Shown in pieces: positions 1 to 9,091 of a DNA stretch of 64,000 nt. The DNA comes from Hoplostethus atlanticus (taxonomy: Eukaryota; Chordata; Actinopteri; Trachichthyiformes; Trachichthyidae), in contig JAXDDX010000283.1 in assembly GCA_034670405.1 (NCBI GenBank), positions 267,570 through 331,569 of the forward strand, given 5' to 3'. How positions within the stretch are numbered: the stretch's first letter is position 1; each line of letters begins with the position of its first letter. Under the pieces are notes generated by a model. It made no database searches and was not told the DNA's origin. It worked only from the letters and a program-made list of their open reading frames with translations. A program made the translations under genes and the position numbers.

Positions 1-1850
1 AAATCACACACACACACACACACACACAACTGCTGGTCCAGTACATTTCCAGGAAATGTAACACGAACACAATGTGATTTTTCAATTTGTGGTAACACAT
101 AATGATATAAATAAACATTTGTATGTGGACATAACGTTGCTTAAGTAACTCCAGACATTAAGAGAGATTACATTAAGTAGCTGACAGCCACAAACGTTTA
201 AGTGTGACCTCTTGAATTAATGCTTGGACGGAGCAAGAAACCGAACAATCTGTCCAAAATAGGTAATGACACGAGGGAGAGGCATACAAAGCTATTTTTA
301 AAACAGAAGCAGCACTTAATAAAGACGCATTACCGACAGATGCCAGAAGACCCTTGCACCTCGTGTATTTAGATTATTCAAGTGGTCTCACCACTTCAGG
401 TGTTGCAGCTTCCTCGGTATTAGCAGGATGGAGTCCATCCAAGGTCTTACTTACTGTGCCTCGGGGCACTGTGGTGTTTTGAACCAAAGAAGGTGGAATA
501 GACACGTTTGACATTCTGAATGAATAAACTCTGATTTGATATTTCAGTGATGTAAATGTCAAAAAAGTATTATCCAAAGGCAGTAAATTCAATACATTTA
601 GAATAATTTTAAATTGTATTTTTGGTATTTTTTTAAGAGGGTCCAAACAGAGATAAAACCTTATAATTCTGAGAGGTCAATCTGGGGTTAGTTCTATAAA
701 GTTCTATCTGACTGTTTACAATAAGGTAAACTCAGTTTTGATAGGAAACTGGATTAAAAAAACAAATGAATGGTATATTAATATCACAACAAGCTGTAAC
801 ATAAGTTATTTTCATGTTGATTTAACAGTTTCACAACCCTAATTCATTAAAACGCCAATTTACAATTAGCGTTGTAATACCTCGCTAGCAGGAATTTATT
901 TTGGGGCCAGGAAGGTTTAAGTTCCTGAGACTAAGTACTAATAGTACCAAATCCATGGATAGTTCATGTGGTTGGAAAATGACAACTGTCTCTCCCTCTG
1001 TCTTCCTTTTCTACTGGATATAGAGAGCTGCAGGAATGAGTTCTAAAACCTGGTTCCCTCGTCTCAAAGTCTATGTTTTTTGAATGGGTTTTTGGTTAGA
1101 TGCCTGAAATAAGGTCTGTGGTTAACACAAGCTTAAGAGGTTTTGACGTTTTGTTCTACGACATAAAATACGTTAGTAAATACTTGTGAATTTTGAAGCT
1201 TTTATGTGTCTTAAAAAAGGCGGTTGCTAACAAGTGGCTAAATGAGACTACAGAGGTTGTCGGGGACATTAAACGTCATCACGCCGAACACGGAAACTCA
1301 TCTACTCACTAGTCCGCCTTTACTATTCTAACTCAAACTTTCCAACTTGTAGTTTTATCAATTTATAGTATTTTTAGTGGTGGTGATGTTGAAGTTATGC
1401 AACCATGGTGTAATTCGTTTATAGCCTAACGTTAGCTTTTTACTTCTGGCGATTGCATTTAAGCTTAAAAAATCATAAAAGTGGTGTGAAGTGCATTTGT
1501 GAAGATTATCTTGCTGAACAAAACGTGTAAGTATCATAAACTTTTGTTTGCCACAGAGTTTATTTTCTGCAATAATCCAAAATCCAATGAAAAAATCCCT
1601 TTGGCTTTTTGTCGAGGGAACCAGGGCGATGCTAACTTCCGGGTTGGCCTACAAAAATACGTCATCCCTGCAGCACTGTATAGCTGCTGTTCATCAGTTT
1701 CACTCCTCCCTTTTTGTATTTCTGCTGCTCTCAACCTGTGATAAAAAAAAAAATACTAATTCAATATTCAAGCCACACATTTTGGTTAAGCCCATCTTTG
1801 GAGCTACACACTGTTTCTGATGAAATTCAACATCCAATTGCCTAACTCAG
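1..1850. other. Unassigned flank, no recognised gene
   Basis: No protein family is recognised here. A (CA)n microsatellite occupies about 5-28. On the minus strand a small frame (374-646) includes a stretch at about 455-515 bounded by a possible acceptor (ATTCATTCAG) and a strong donor-like GTAAGTAAG, so it could be a short host exon, but nothing else supports this. The stretch around 1590-1680 resembles sequence I associate with dispersed teleost repeats, but the match is from memory only. The rest is AT-rich single-copy-looking DNA. Confidence 0.4.
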
Positions 1851-1886
1851 TGTGTTGCAACAGCTTTGTTACATAAACGAGGATGG

Positions 1887-2108
1887 ATGGGGATGGGGAG
1901 TAGTATTATTAGTAGCAGTAATAGCACTAGTAGTCGTTGTAGTAGTAGTAATACTAGTCATAGTGTATAGTAATAGTGTTAGTAGTTGTAGTAGTTCCAG
2001 CAGCAGTAGCAGTAGTAGTAGTACTAGTAGTAATAGTAGTTGTAGTAGTAGCAGTAGTAGTATTGGTAGTAGTAGCAGTAGCAGTATTGGTGGTAGTAGT
2101 GTGTGTGA

Positions 2109-2140
<32 letters not shown>

Positions 2141-2145
2141 ATGGG
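1887..2145. repeat. Compound AGT trinucleotide and GT microsatellite
   Basis: About 210 bases of imperfect AGT/AGC/ATT triplets (1887-2100) run directly into an uninterrupted GT tract at about 2111-2140, and CT- and GA-rich sequence follows to about 2250. All six frames translate to homopolymer-like peptides here (Ser-rich, Val-rich, Thr/Leu-rich), so the open frames are low-complexity artefacts. Length variation between individuals would be expected. Confidence 0.9.
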
Positions 2146-2361
2146 TGCATGCTTGAATGGGAGTTTCTCCCTTCTCTCTTCTTCCCTTTCGCTCTCTCTC
2201 TCTGACTCTTCAAATATATGTGGGGCAGGGAGGGGGAGAGAGAGAGTGATAGAGATAGTGTGTTCATTCTTTGCTGTTCCTACCATTGTTGCTGTGCTGC
2301 CCTCTTACTTGTGGCATGTACATTCAGATTGTTGTAAATGTTGTCTTTACCTGTTTACCGT

Positions 2362-2797
2362 ATTTGTGGCACGGTGGCGCAGTGCTTGCACTGCTGCCTC
2401 ACAGCAAGAAGGTCCTGGGTTTGATTCCCGCCTGGGGCGCTATTGACTGTGGGGTGCCCAGGTGGGTTATCTCCCGGGCCTTTCTGTGTGGAGTTTGCAT
2501 GTTCGCCCCGTGCTCACATGGGTCAAACAAAAAACCCATCTAAAAACATGCAGAAAAACACTCTCCTGTCCTGTCCCTGAGCACGACGAGGATGTACATC
2601 TGGAATTGTTTCCTGGGCGTCGAAGGAAAAAAGGGCTGCCCGCTGCCCCTGGAGGAAGGACGGCAAGGATGGGAAAAATGCAGAGGACAAATTCATTCGG
2701 ACACCCTCCCTGCATGTGCATGTTGTGTTTAGCTGTCACTACCCCTTGCATGTGTGTGTTGTGTGTAATGTGAATAAATTAATCTTCTTCTTCTTCT
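2362..2797 (+). mobile_element. tRNA-derived SINE, V-SINE (DANA-like) type
   Basis: The 5' end (2366-2440) is tRNA-like: an A box around GGTGGCGCAGTG and a B box around GGGTTTGATTCC, which in a SINE act as the internal RNA polymerase III promoter. It is followed by a central segment with TTTCTGTGTGGAGTTTGCAT, characteristic of the V-SINE superfamily of fishes. The 3' part contains GCAGAGGACAAATTCATT and ends in AATAAATTAATCTTCTTCTT, a tail type borrowed from a partner LINE. The copy has drifted and the core has small deletions. It has no coding capacity; the open frames across it are incidental. Confidence 0.8.
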
Positions 2798-2939
2798 ATT
2801 CTTTATATACATTTGCTTTGGCAATATACTTTTCATGCCATTTGAGAAAACACAGGCAGATATCCACTGGTCATGAACATTAAAAAAAACTAATCCATAC
2901 ATTTTGGATGCATCTCAAACCTCAAAAAAGAGTCCCCTC

Positions 2940-3240
2940 TAATCCAACACCCAAGACTGATCAACCTCAGACCAGCACTGCTTTACCATCACAAATCAGA
3001 GTCAACCAAATTATTAAACAAACAAAAGATGCCTATCTGGAACACTGGAAAAATCAATTCCCAAACCCAAACCCAAATTTAATTGCTATCTGGCCCTAAA
3101 TCGAGAATACAAACTGGCAGAGTATCTCTTCGCTGTCAGGGATCCAAAGCAGAGACAGATCCTGAACGAGTACAGACTCAGTGACAGCAGTCAGGCCATA
3201 GAGAAAGGATGACACAAGATGTCCTGGCTTCCGAAACAGG
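2940..3240 (+). pseudogene. Non-LTR retrotransposon ORF2 C-terminal fragment
   Basis: Conceptual translation with a frame change gives a lysine-rich stretch ending EHWKNQ, then EYKLAEYLFAVRDPKQ and NEYRLSDSS, followed by a stop and MSWLPKQ. This arrangement matches the region after the reverse transcriptase in some fish non-LTR elements (I/Nimb- or Tx1-like; the clade is uncertain). A related fragment lies on the minus strand at 40.5-41.6 kb, with QLAGYLCSVKDSKQ and TKYRLSEG. It is dead: frameshifts and a stop are present and no catalytic domain remains. The fragment ends at a fortuitous donor-like AACAG/GTAAGA. Confidence 0.45.
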
Positions 3241-3727
3241 TAAGAATATGTGACAAATATAATAATATCAGATCAAATTATTTTTTTTTTTAGAAATTTG
3301 ATTAACAACAAAACAAAACAAAACAAAAACAGGCAATGATCAGAATAAAAAGTTACAGTGATTGTTTTTCATTTTAATTTTCCATTCAACAGATATTTTT
3401 TGGGATTGTTTCTTTGTATCATTTGAATGTTTCTGCTTGAATTTATTTCCTTCTTTATAGGAGCGTACACATAAAATACTGATAGACCCATTGCGGAGGG
3501 TCTGGGCATGGGATCTGACCCAGATCCTGCATTATGAGGTACTACAGCTCACAAACACACACAAATGCACACACACACAAAATCACAAACACAAATGGAC
3601 ATAAAAATATGTGCACACACGCACACATTTATACAGACACACAAAAACAAACATACAAATAGCCTTGTGTTTGTACCATACAGTTTGTTTTCTTTCTTCT
3701 TCAATTTCCTGTTCTTTTTGATTAATT
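3241..3727. other. Unassigned spacer with CA-rich tract
   Basis: This stretch is AT-rich, with a CA-rich interval at about 3548-3640. A short segment (about 3462-3540) is bounded by a pyrimidine-rich acceptor-like TTCTTTATAG and a GTACT, and is open in one frame, but it is too short to call an exon. Confidence 0.35.
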
Positions 3728-4487
3728 AGGGTTCAAACCCCGAAGGGGTTCCCAAGAAACATGAACCCAATCGGCCAGATGGTGGCGCTGTAATTAAGGC
3801 CCAAAAACGTGATTTTGGAAAGGCCACGCCCCTCAAACCGTGACTCCGACTGACTTGAAATTTGAAACACAAGTCCACCTCAATGTTCTCTACAAAAAAG
3901 CCTCAAGAACCACTCAAGTCCGTCTGACTAGATTTTCCGCCTTTTTGAACTTTTTGAAAAACACATTTTTGACATCTAAACCCTAGGTCCGATTGCTACC
4001 AAATTTTCTGTGGATCATTATTGGACCAAGCTTAGCAAAACTTGCATAAAGCTTGTTATTATCTTATTTAGTTTTCAAGATATTGACCAATGAACTTCAA
4101 AAAGGGCATGGCTCAGCACATAAATAGACCAAAGTCAACAACCGTCATCACAAAACTGGATATGTCCACATACGTACCTGAAACATACCCTGAAAGTTTC
4201 ATTCAAATCAACCACTAGAGGGCGCTACAAATGCAGAAAATGGGCGTGACATAACACAAATCAGACTATAAATCAGAAATTGTTTGTCCAATCATTACAA
4301 AACTCACAGGATATGTTTGATAACAATGTTGAACCACGTGTGTAAAACTATTTTGAAATTGCTCAATAGGGCATTAAAACATCATCAAACTCGGTGGACA
4401 TTTTTAATTAAGCTGTTGAAACATGTCCCCAAAATGTTTCCGAAATTGCCGAACAACACAAAAGGGTCCAGCTGCAGACCGCAGACC

Positions 4488-4677
4488 TCTGGGCTCATCA
4501 CCCTTCAGAGCTCCGCCCACCTCCGGGCTCATCACCCTCAGAGCTCCGCCCACCTCCGGGCTCATCACCCTCAGAGCTCCACCCACCTCCGGGCTCATCA
4601 CCCTCAGAGCAGAGCTCCACCCACCTCCGGGCTCATCACCTTCAGAACTCCGCCCACCTCCAGGCTCATCACCCTCA
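4488..4677. repeat. 33-bp subterminal tandem array, about 5.5 units
   Basis: The unit is built on GGGCTCATCACCCTCAGAGC followed by TCCGCCCACCTCC. One unit carries a 5-bp internal duplication (AGAGC), and the last is truncated. Open frames in several phases across it reflect a period divisible by three, not coding. It sits immediately inside the left inverted end of the 4458-6527 element. Confidence 0.9.
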
Positions 4678-4717
4678 CTATACTGTATTGTATTTTCTTT
4701 CAGAAGTCTATAAATAT

Positions 4718-4865
4718 ATGAAGACTATATATACTGCGATATATATTACAAATATTAAACTACATCAATATTAGTATTGTATTTTCTTGAAGACTATATA
4801 CTGCGATATATATTACAAATATTAAACTACATCAATATTAGTTGTATTTTCTTTCAGAAGTCTAT
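4718..4865. repeat. AT-rich 66-bp tandem duplication
   Basis: Two adjacent near-identical copies contain ACTGCGATATATATTACAAA and TTAAACTACATCAATATTAG, with TATTTTCTTTCAGAAGTCTA at the outer edges. It lies inside the 4458-6527 element and has no coding value. Confidence 0.75.
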
Positions 4866-5058
4866 ATATGACTATATATTGTCACTCCAGTTATGTAAAA
4901 CCTATCAGATTAAAGAAAATGACATTTCCAGTGTAGCTGCAGGCGGTGATTGAAGGGGTCCAAGCACACCTTGAAAAAGAGAAAACATTCACAACACAGT
5001 AGGTAGGGTAATTATTACTATTTCACAAGGTTTCTTGAAACTTGCGCACACAGGAATT

Positions 5059-5279
5059 TCAAGAGTGTCTCTGACTTCCGACATGAACCAAATGTACAAA
5101 CAAAAAATTCTCCATCAATTCCTTGTGGTCTTCATTGTGTGCCTGAAGAAGTTTTTCCTCGACTTCCTTTTGGCGTGTCAATCCCAACATGAGATAGGGA
5201 GGTTCTTTTACATTTCCCTTCAGCCGGTGGAGGTGGTTTTTTACCCACTCAGCTCCCAGGAGTGCGCTCTTGCCATGGT
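5059..5279 (-). pseudogene. Exon-like frame carried inside a DNA element
   Basis: On the minus strand a pyrimidine-rich acceptor (TGTTTTTGTCTTGTAG) precedes a 73-codon open stretch that ends in TGA. The peptide begins DHGKSALLGAEWVKNHLHRL, contains PPYLMLGLTRQKEVEEKLLQ and ends in an aromatic/His-rich tail. Its composition (amphipathic, Lys/Glu/Leu-rich) looks like real protein rather than random translation. I do not recognise the family. Because it lies within a unit bounded by an 8-bp TSD it travelled with the element, so it is either a terminal exon of that element's own gene or a captured host exon. Confidence 0.35.
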
Positions 5280-6770
5280 CTACAAGACAAAAACAGTTTA
5301 AAGTCCCTGTATTATATTGGTAAGATAGGCTGGTTAAAATACAATAGCAAAAATATTTTTAAGATGTGGCTCAATGGCCAAAGAGGTTTAAAACCACTTT
5401 AACCAAATAACACACATTCTGTTGACCACAACACATTGCACAGGAATTCATTAGCAGGATACAAACAAACTCTACAACCATGGTATCTGGTTATTTTAGA
5501 CTAGACTATTGCCCTCTCCTCTCCTCTCCTCTCCCTTCCCCACCATCTAGAGACCTAAATCAACTACTACAGTGAAGAGAAACGGCGCATATCAGTGAAC
5601 TAGTTACGTTAACGTTAGTAGGCTAGTACCACACTCTAATAAAGACCTTTATCTCATAACGTTGAGCATAAATCAACCGAATTATGTTACAAATGTAAAG
5701 TACGAGTACGAGGGAATGCACCATAACGCCATTGTAAATTGCAAGCTTATGTTAGCTGACTCGCTAACCTCTATGGGAAATTATAGTAGTAAGCTAATAG
5801 GCTAGCAGTCAGATCCGTAAATGCATTTATTTACAAAGCGTTTATTCTGAATACAAATATGAAAGCATTATCAGCGTTATTGTAATATTATTAATATAAA
5901 AATTGATGACATAAAAGTAGTATTAGACTACGTTACTTACATGTGTAGTCGTTTGGGCCTTTGCTGCTTCGCTTCGGTGTCCCCCACTAGCTTGAAGCAC
6001 GGCCAAGAAAGCGGTGGCAACCGGCAGTACAGTAGTGCCGCTGACTTACGAAAGTCGGAACAAACTTTTAAAGCTAATCTAGATCTCGGTCATCCGATCA
6101 CGCCAGGCTGCATGAAGTGACAGGTGTAGACGCACAGAGGTCACTTTGTGCTCGCATTGTGTTCGGATCAGCCAGGCCACCTCGCGAGGTGGACGAGCTT
6201 GCTTTGTGTTCGGAACTCGCATTTAACTGTCAAGTGTAGACGCACCACTTGTGTGTTCTGATTAGCAGATTACGATTACCGAGATCGCATGAAACGACAG
6301 GTGTAACCACGGCCTTATTTCTCGCCTCAAATTTGTTCAGAAACAGATTTTGGTGGACTGCTAAGGTGAAATAAGTGAAAGTTTACATACTTCATACAAC
6401 GGAACCCCACTACTCATGCTCAACCCCCATTGGCTCACAGAACTGGGTACTGAGGATGGAGGTCTCAAACCCCATTGGCTCACAGAACTAGGGTGCTGAG
6501 CGTGGAGGTCTGCAGCTGGACCCTTCTCGAACAACGGCCTGGGCCTGCTGCAAATTGTGCCAGAAATCAATGAGTTTGTCCAATCATCACAAAACTTGGT
6601 AGATATTTATGTTGAACTAAGTTTGTAAAATTATCTTAAAAATGGCCAATAGGGGGCGCCACAAATCTTTTCCATATGGGCTTACAGTATAGTATTTTTC
6701 TGGGCCTAACCCTAACCACAAAAGGGATGTGAACCCGCACATTGCCGCTTGCGGCTATATTTCCAATTGT

Positions 6771-7467
6771 ATTTAGCTTTGGCAACATTGTTCATGGAAC
6801 AGTCATGCCACGAACGGACTGAGCCGTTCAGTGAACCGCCGACCGATTGAGCCCTTCGACTCACCCAGTTCAGTTGGCCCTTCGGCTCACTCGGTCCTTC
6901 GGCTCAGCGGTTCACTGAGTGGCTCAGTCGGTGCTTTGGCTCACCCGGCTGCTGCTAAATCAAGTGATCTGATGAACGAGAGAGACTAGACTTCCGCGTA
7001 CCTGCCGGATCAAGGAGCCATATTGGATCGTGAAGAAGGCCAATGTAATAATGTAGCGATCAATTTGGCACACATTGACAACAGTTTTTTTTAATGTTTA
7101 ACATGTTGTTTAATAAATTAACTGGTAATTGGGTAAACAATAAGCCCAAATTAACATTTACCATTGGTCAACAAAACTGTCTCAATTAAAAAAAGAAAGT
7201 CAAGAGCACACTAAATAAAATGAAATGAATAGCAATACTGTAAATACTCTGTAAATAGTAGAATACTCTGTAAAATATTTAGCTCAGTTAGTAGAACATC
7301 AGACTCTCATGCTGAGGGTTGTGTGTTCAAACCTTATATAGTATTAGTTATCACCTCACTGTCAATTTTTATTGGTGAATCATAATGAATCGATTCAGAA
7401 TCGGTTCACTTCTATCGGACGGCTCGAAAGAATCAAGTCAGTTAAAAGAGTCGGTCTTCCCATCACT
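6771..7467 (-). mobile_element. Non-autonomous hAT-like element with tRNA-like segment
   Basis: The right end reads AAAGAGTCGGTCTTCCCATCACT, the reverse complement of the AGTGATGGGAAGACCGACTC end of the element at 43264-44411. The two share the core GGATCAAGGAGCCATATTGG, GGCCAATGTAATAATGTAG and ACAACAGTTTTT...TTTAATAAATTAACTGGT. Here the orientation is reversed and only one copy of the core is present. The left end (about 6771-6960) consists of degenerate GAACGGACTGAGCCGTTCA-type repeats and no terminal AGTGATG is seen, so it is truncated or diverged and no TSD could be confirmed. No transposase is present. Confidence 0.6.
7275..7338 (+). repeat. Degenerate tRNA-like segment in the hAT element
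   Basis: TTTAGCTCAGTTAGTAGAAC matches a D-arm/A box, ATCAGACTCTCATGCTGAG looks like an anticodon arm, and GTGTGTTCAAACC resembles a B box. The acceptor and T stems do not pair properly, so this is not annotated as a functional tRNA. The same segment occurs in the related element at 43366-43438, at the same distance and orientation relative to the terminus, so it is a part of the element and not a chance insertion. Confidence 0.6.
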
Positions 7468-8282
7468 ACTCTACAGTTTCCCAGCGTAGGCTGAGCAACC
7501 AACTGTTGCCTCAGCAAGTACCGACACTGAAATGGAGATGTTATCCGCTGCTGCTGACACTTCATCTACCACGAGTAATGGACTTACTAGTAACTGTTTT
7601 AGTGTTTTTTTCTACACTTGCATTGTCAATTTATTAGGTAGCATTCTCTATGTATTAGGATAAAGTTTGTGTTAGGCCTGTGACCTGTATTGTAGCCTTT
7701 TGGTATATATGATGCTCAACAACTTTTTTTCACATGTATAGATTAACTAGTAACTTTATTGTATTAAATTTACATTTATCCATTTCAGGAGAAGGTGTTC
7801 AAGCCACACTACACACTTCCTCAGAGAGGATGTACTCCTTCTTGTGGAGCTGGCCACGGGAAGATGGAATGCAACTATATCCTACAAAGAGCAGCGTTTG
7901 TCAGCCTCAGCCTCCTCATCCTTCCAACATAAACCCCAAAACCCCAGAAACAGGAGGCAATTGAGACACACAAGTCCCTATTTTGGACCAACATCCATGA
8001 TCAGAGAAATCACATTTTGTTTTTATTTGAGGCTACCTCACTTCACTTATCCATCCCACTACTCTGTCTTTCATTCATACCTCATTATCCAATCATTTTA
8101 CATTTTGATTTGATTTTGAGAAGAATACACCCTTCAATCAACCAAGTCTGTGCATTCACAAACCTTCTCTCACGACTCTGGGAACCAATCACAAATCTGT
8201 AAGTTGTGTATTTACTCCCCGTAATAAAGACAGGATAAGAGAGATAAGACAAGAACAATGTCTGTAATGTCACAATGTCCAT
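7468..8282. other. Unassigned region
   Basis: No family was recognised. Short overlapping frames at 7734-8202 have no motif. The 5' part of the Gmr1-type element that begins at about 8283 is absent, and no LTR similar to 11006-11608 could be seen here. Confidence 0.4.
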
Positions 8283-9004
8283 GTGACCTGCGTTCACGGG
8301 GACCGTAAAACCTACCCCACGACAATCATCTGTCTCCAAACTCCCCGTGGACAGGCGACCCTGCTGGTTGGCGTCGTCCCCGAGCTCCCTGTGCCGGTTC
8401 TAATCGGGAGAGATTGTCAGCTGTTTGCCAAATTCTGGGCAGGCGGGCCCCGGTCCCGGGCTAAAAGAACCCCAGGGAAGCTAACCCCCCGAGCCGCCTG
8501 CGCAGCCGTAACAGGGCCCTCCGGCTCCAACGAGTCCAGCGATCCGAACGAGACCGCGCCGAGTCTGGGGAGGAAACTATTTCTGCCGAGGAGGGAGGAG
8601 CTCCAGCTGCCGTCCTGGAGGAGAGCAGCTCCGCCGACGTCTTCTCAGAATTCCCCCACTGTGAGACTAACGATCTGGCCTCCTCAGGGCGCTTTGCCGC
8701 CGCCCAGCGCTCCGACCCCAGGTTGACACAAGCCCTGAGGGACGCCAAGCTGGTCGAAGGGCAACTCCAGCCGGGGGTGAGTGAACTCAGTTTCCCGCAT
8801 TTTGCCGTTCAAAACGGTCTATTGTATAGAGTAATTAAGACTCAGGCAGAAATCATACAGCAGCTATTGGTACCTAGTCCCTATGTGTCTAAAGTTTTAG
8901 ATCTGGCCCACACCCACCAGCTGGGAGCCCACCTGGGGGCAGACAAGACTTATGAGCGGGTGGTGTCTTGGTTCTTCTGGCCTGGCATAAAAAGGGCGGT
9001 TTAG
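8283..9004 (+). pseudogene. Gmr1-1 protease end, linker and integrase zinc finger
   Basis: The first part ends in PVPVLIGRDCQLF, the terminal strand of a retropepsin-like protease (the aspartate motif itself is lost). After a frame change near 8500, a linker with DVFSEFPHCETNDL leads into a continuous frame with GLLYRV and the HHCC zinc-binding motif of gypsy integrases: LAHTHQLGAHLGADKTY, then CRHCADC past the stop. A single in-frame TAG at 9002-9004 interrupts the zinc finger; 8723-9004 and 9092 onward share a frame, so this one nonsense change separates two otherwise continuous parts of pol. Confidence 0.75.
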
Positions 9005-9091
9005 GACTATTGTAGACACTGTGCTGACTGCCAACTAACGTCCCCCAAACCCCACCTCCAGAACCCACTTGTCCCTCTCCCCATCATAGAT

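Larger units (their letters stand above)
4458..6527. mobile_element. 2.07-kb DNA element with 8-bp TSD CGAACAAC
   Basis: The element is bounded by an exact 8-bp duplication CGAACAAC (4450-4457 and 6528-6535) and by inverted ends containing GGGTCCAGCTGCAGACC, in opposite orientation at 4464 and at 6508-6524. An 8-bp TSD fits hAT or Zisupton-like cut-and-paste transposons. Just inside the left end lies a 33-bp tandem array; the right end carries about two units of a longer repeat holding CCCATTGGCTCACAGAAC. The interior has an exon-like frame on the minus strand (5059-5279) and, at 6060-6310, three degenerate direct repeats around GACAGGTGTAGACGCA. No transposase is recognised, so it is non-autonomous or a gene-capturing derivative. 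A relative is at 39397-40363. Confidence 0.7.
3728..6770 (+). mobile_element. Old interspersed teleost repeat, split by an insertion
   Basis: The left arm (3728-4449) and right arm (6536-6770) read as one repeat once the nested element at 4458-6527 is removed: GAAATTGCCGAACAAC continues into GGCCTGGGCCTG. The arms contain the phrases GATGGTGGCGCTGTAATTA, CCACTAGAGGGCGCTACAA and a terminal CATTGCCGCTTGCGGCTATA, which I associate with a widespread non-autonomous repeat of fish genomes. No coding frame is evident. Both outer boundaries are approximate. A related short fragment is at 28116-28290. Confidence 0.5.

Noticed and set aside
1852-2446. Overlapping frames of 110-156 codons
   Set aside because: They are translations of AGT, GT and CT simple repeats (Ser, Val, Thr or His-Thr runs) and the head of a SINE.
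3462-3540. Short exon between an acceptor and a donor-like GTACT
   Set aside because: The donor is weak, the neighbouring coding-like stretch is a dead LINE, and the length is too small to judge.
4284-4721. 145-codon plus-strand frame
   Set aside because: Its repeated HLRAHHPQS peptide is the 33-bp tandem array; the start lies in a non-coding repeat outside the nested element.
7275-7338. Functional tRNA gene
   Set aside because: A and B boxes are recognisable but the acceptor and T stems do not pair, and the segment is duplicated as part of a transposon.
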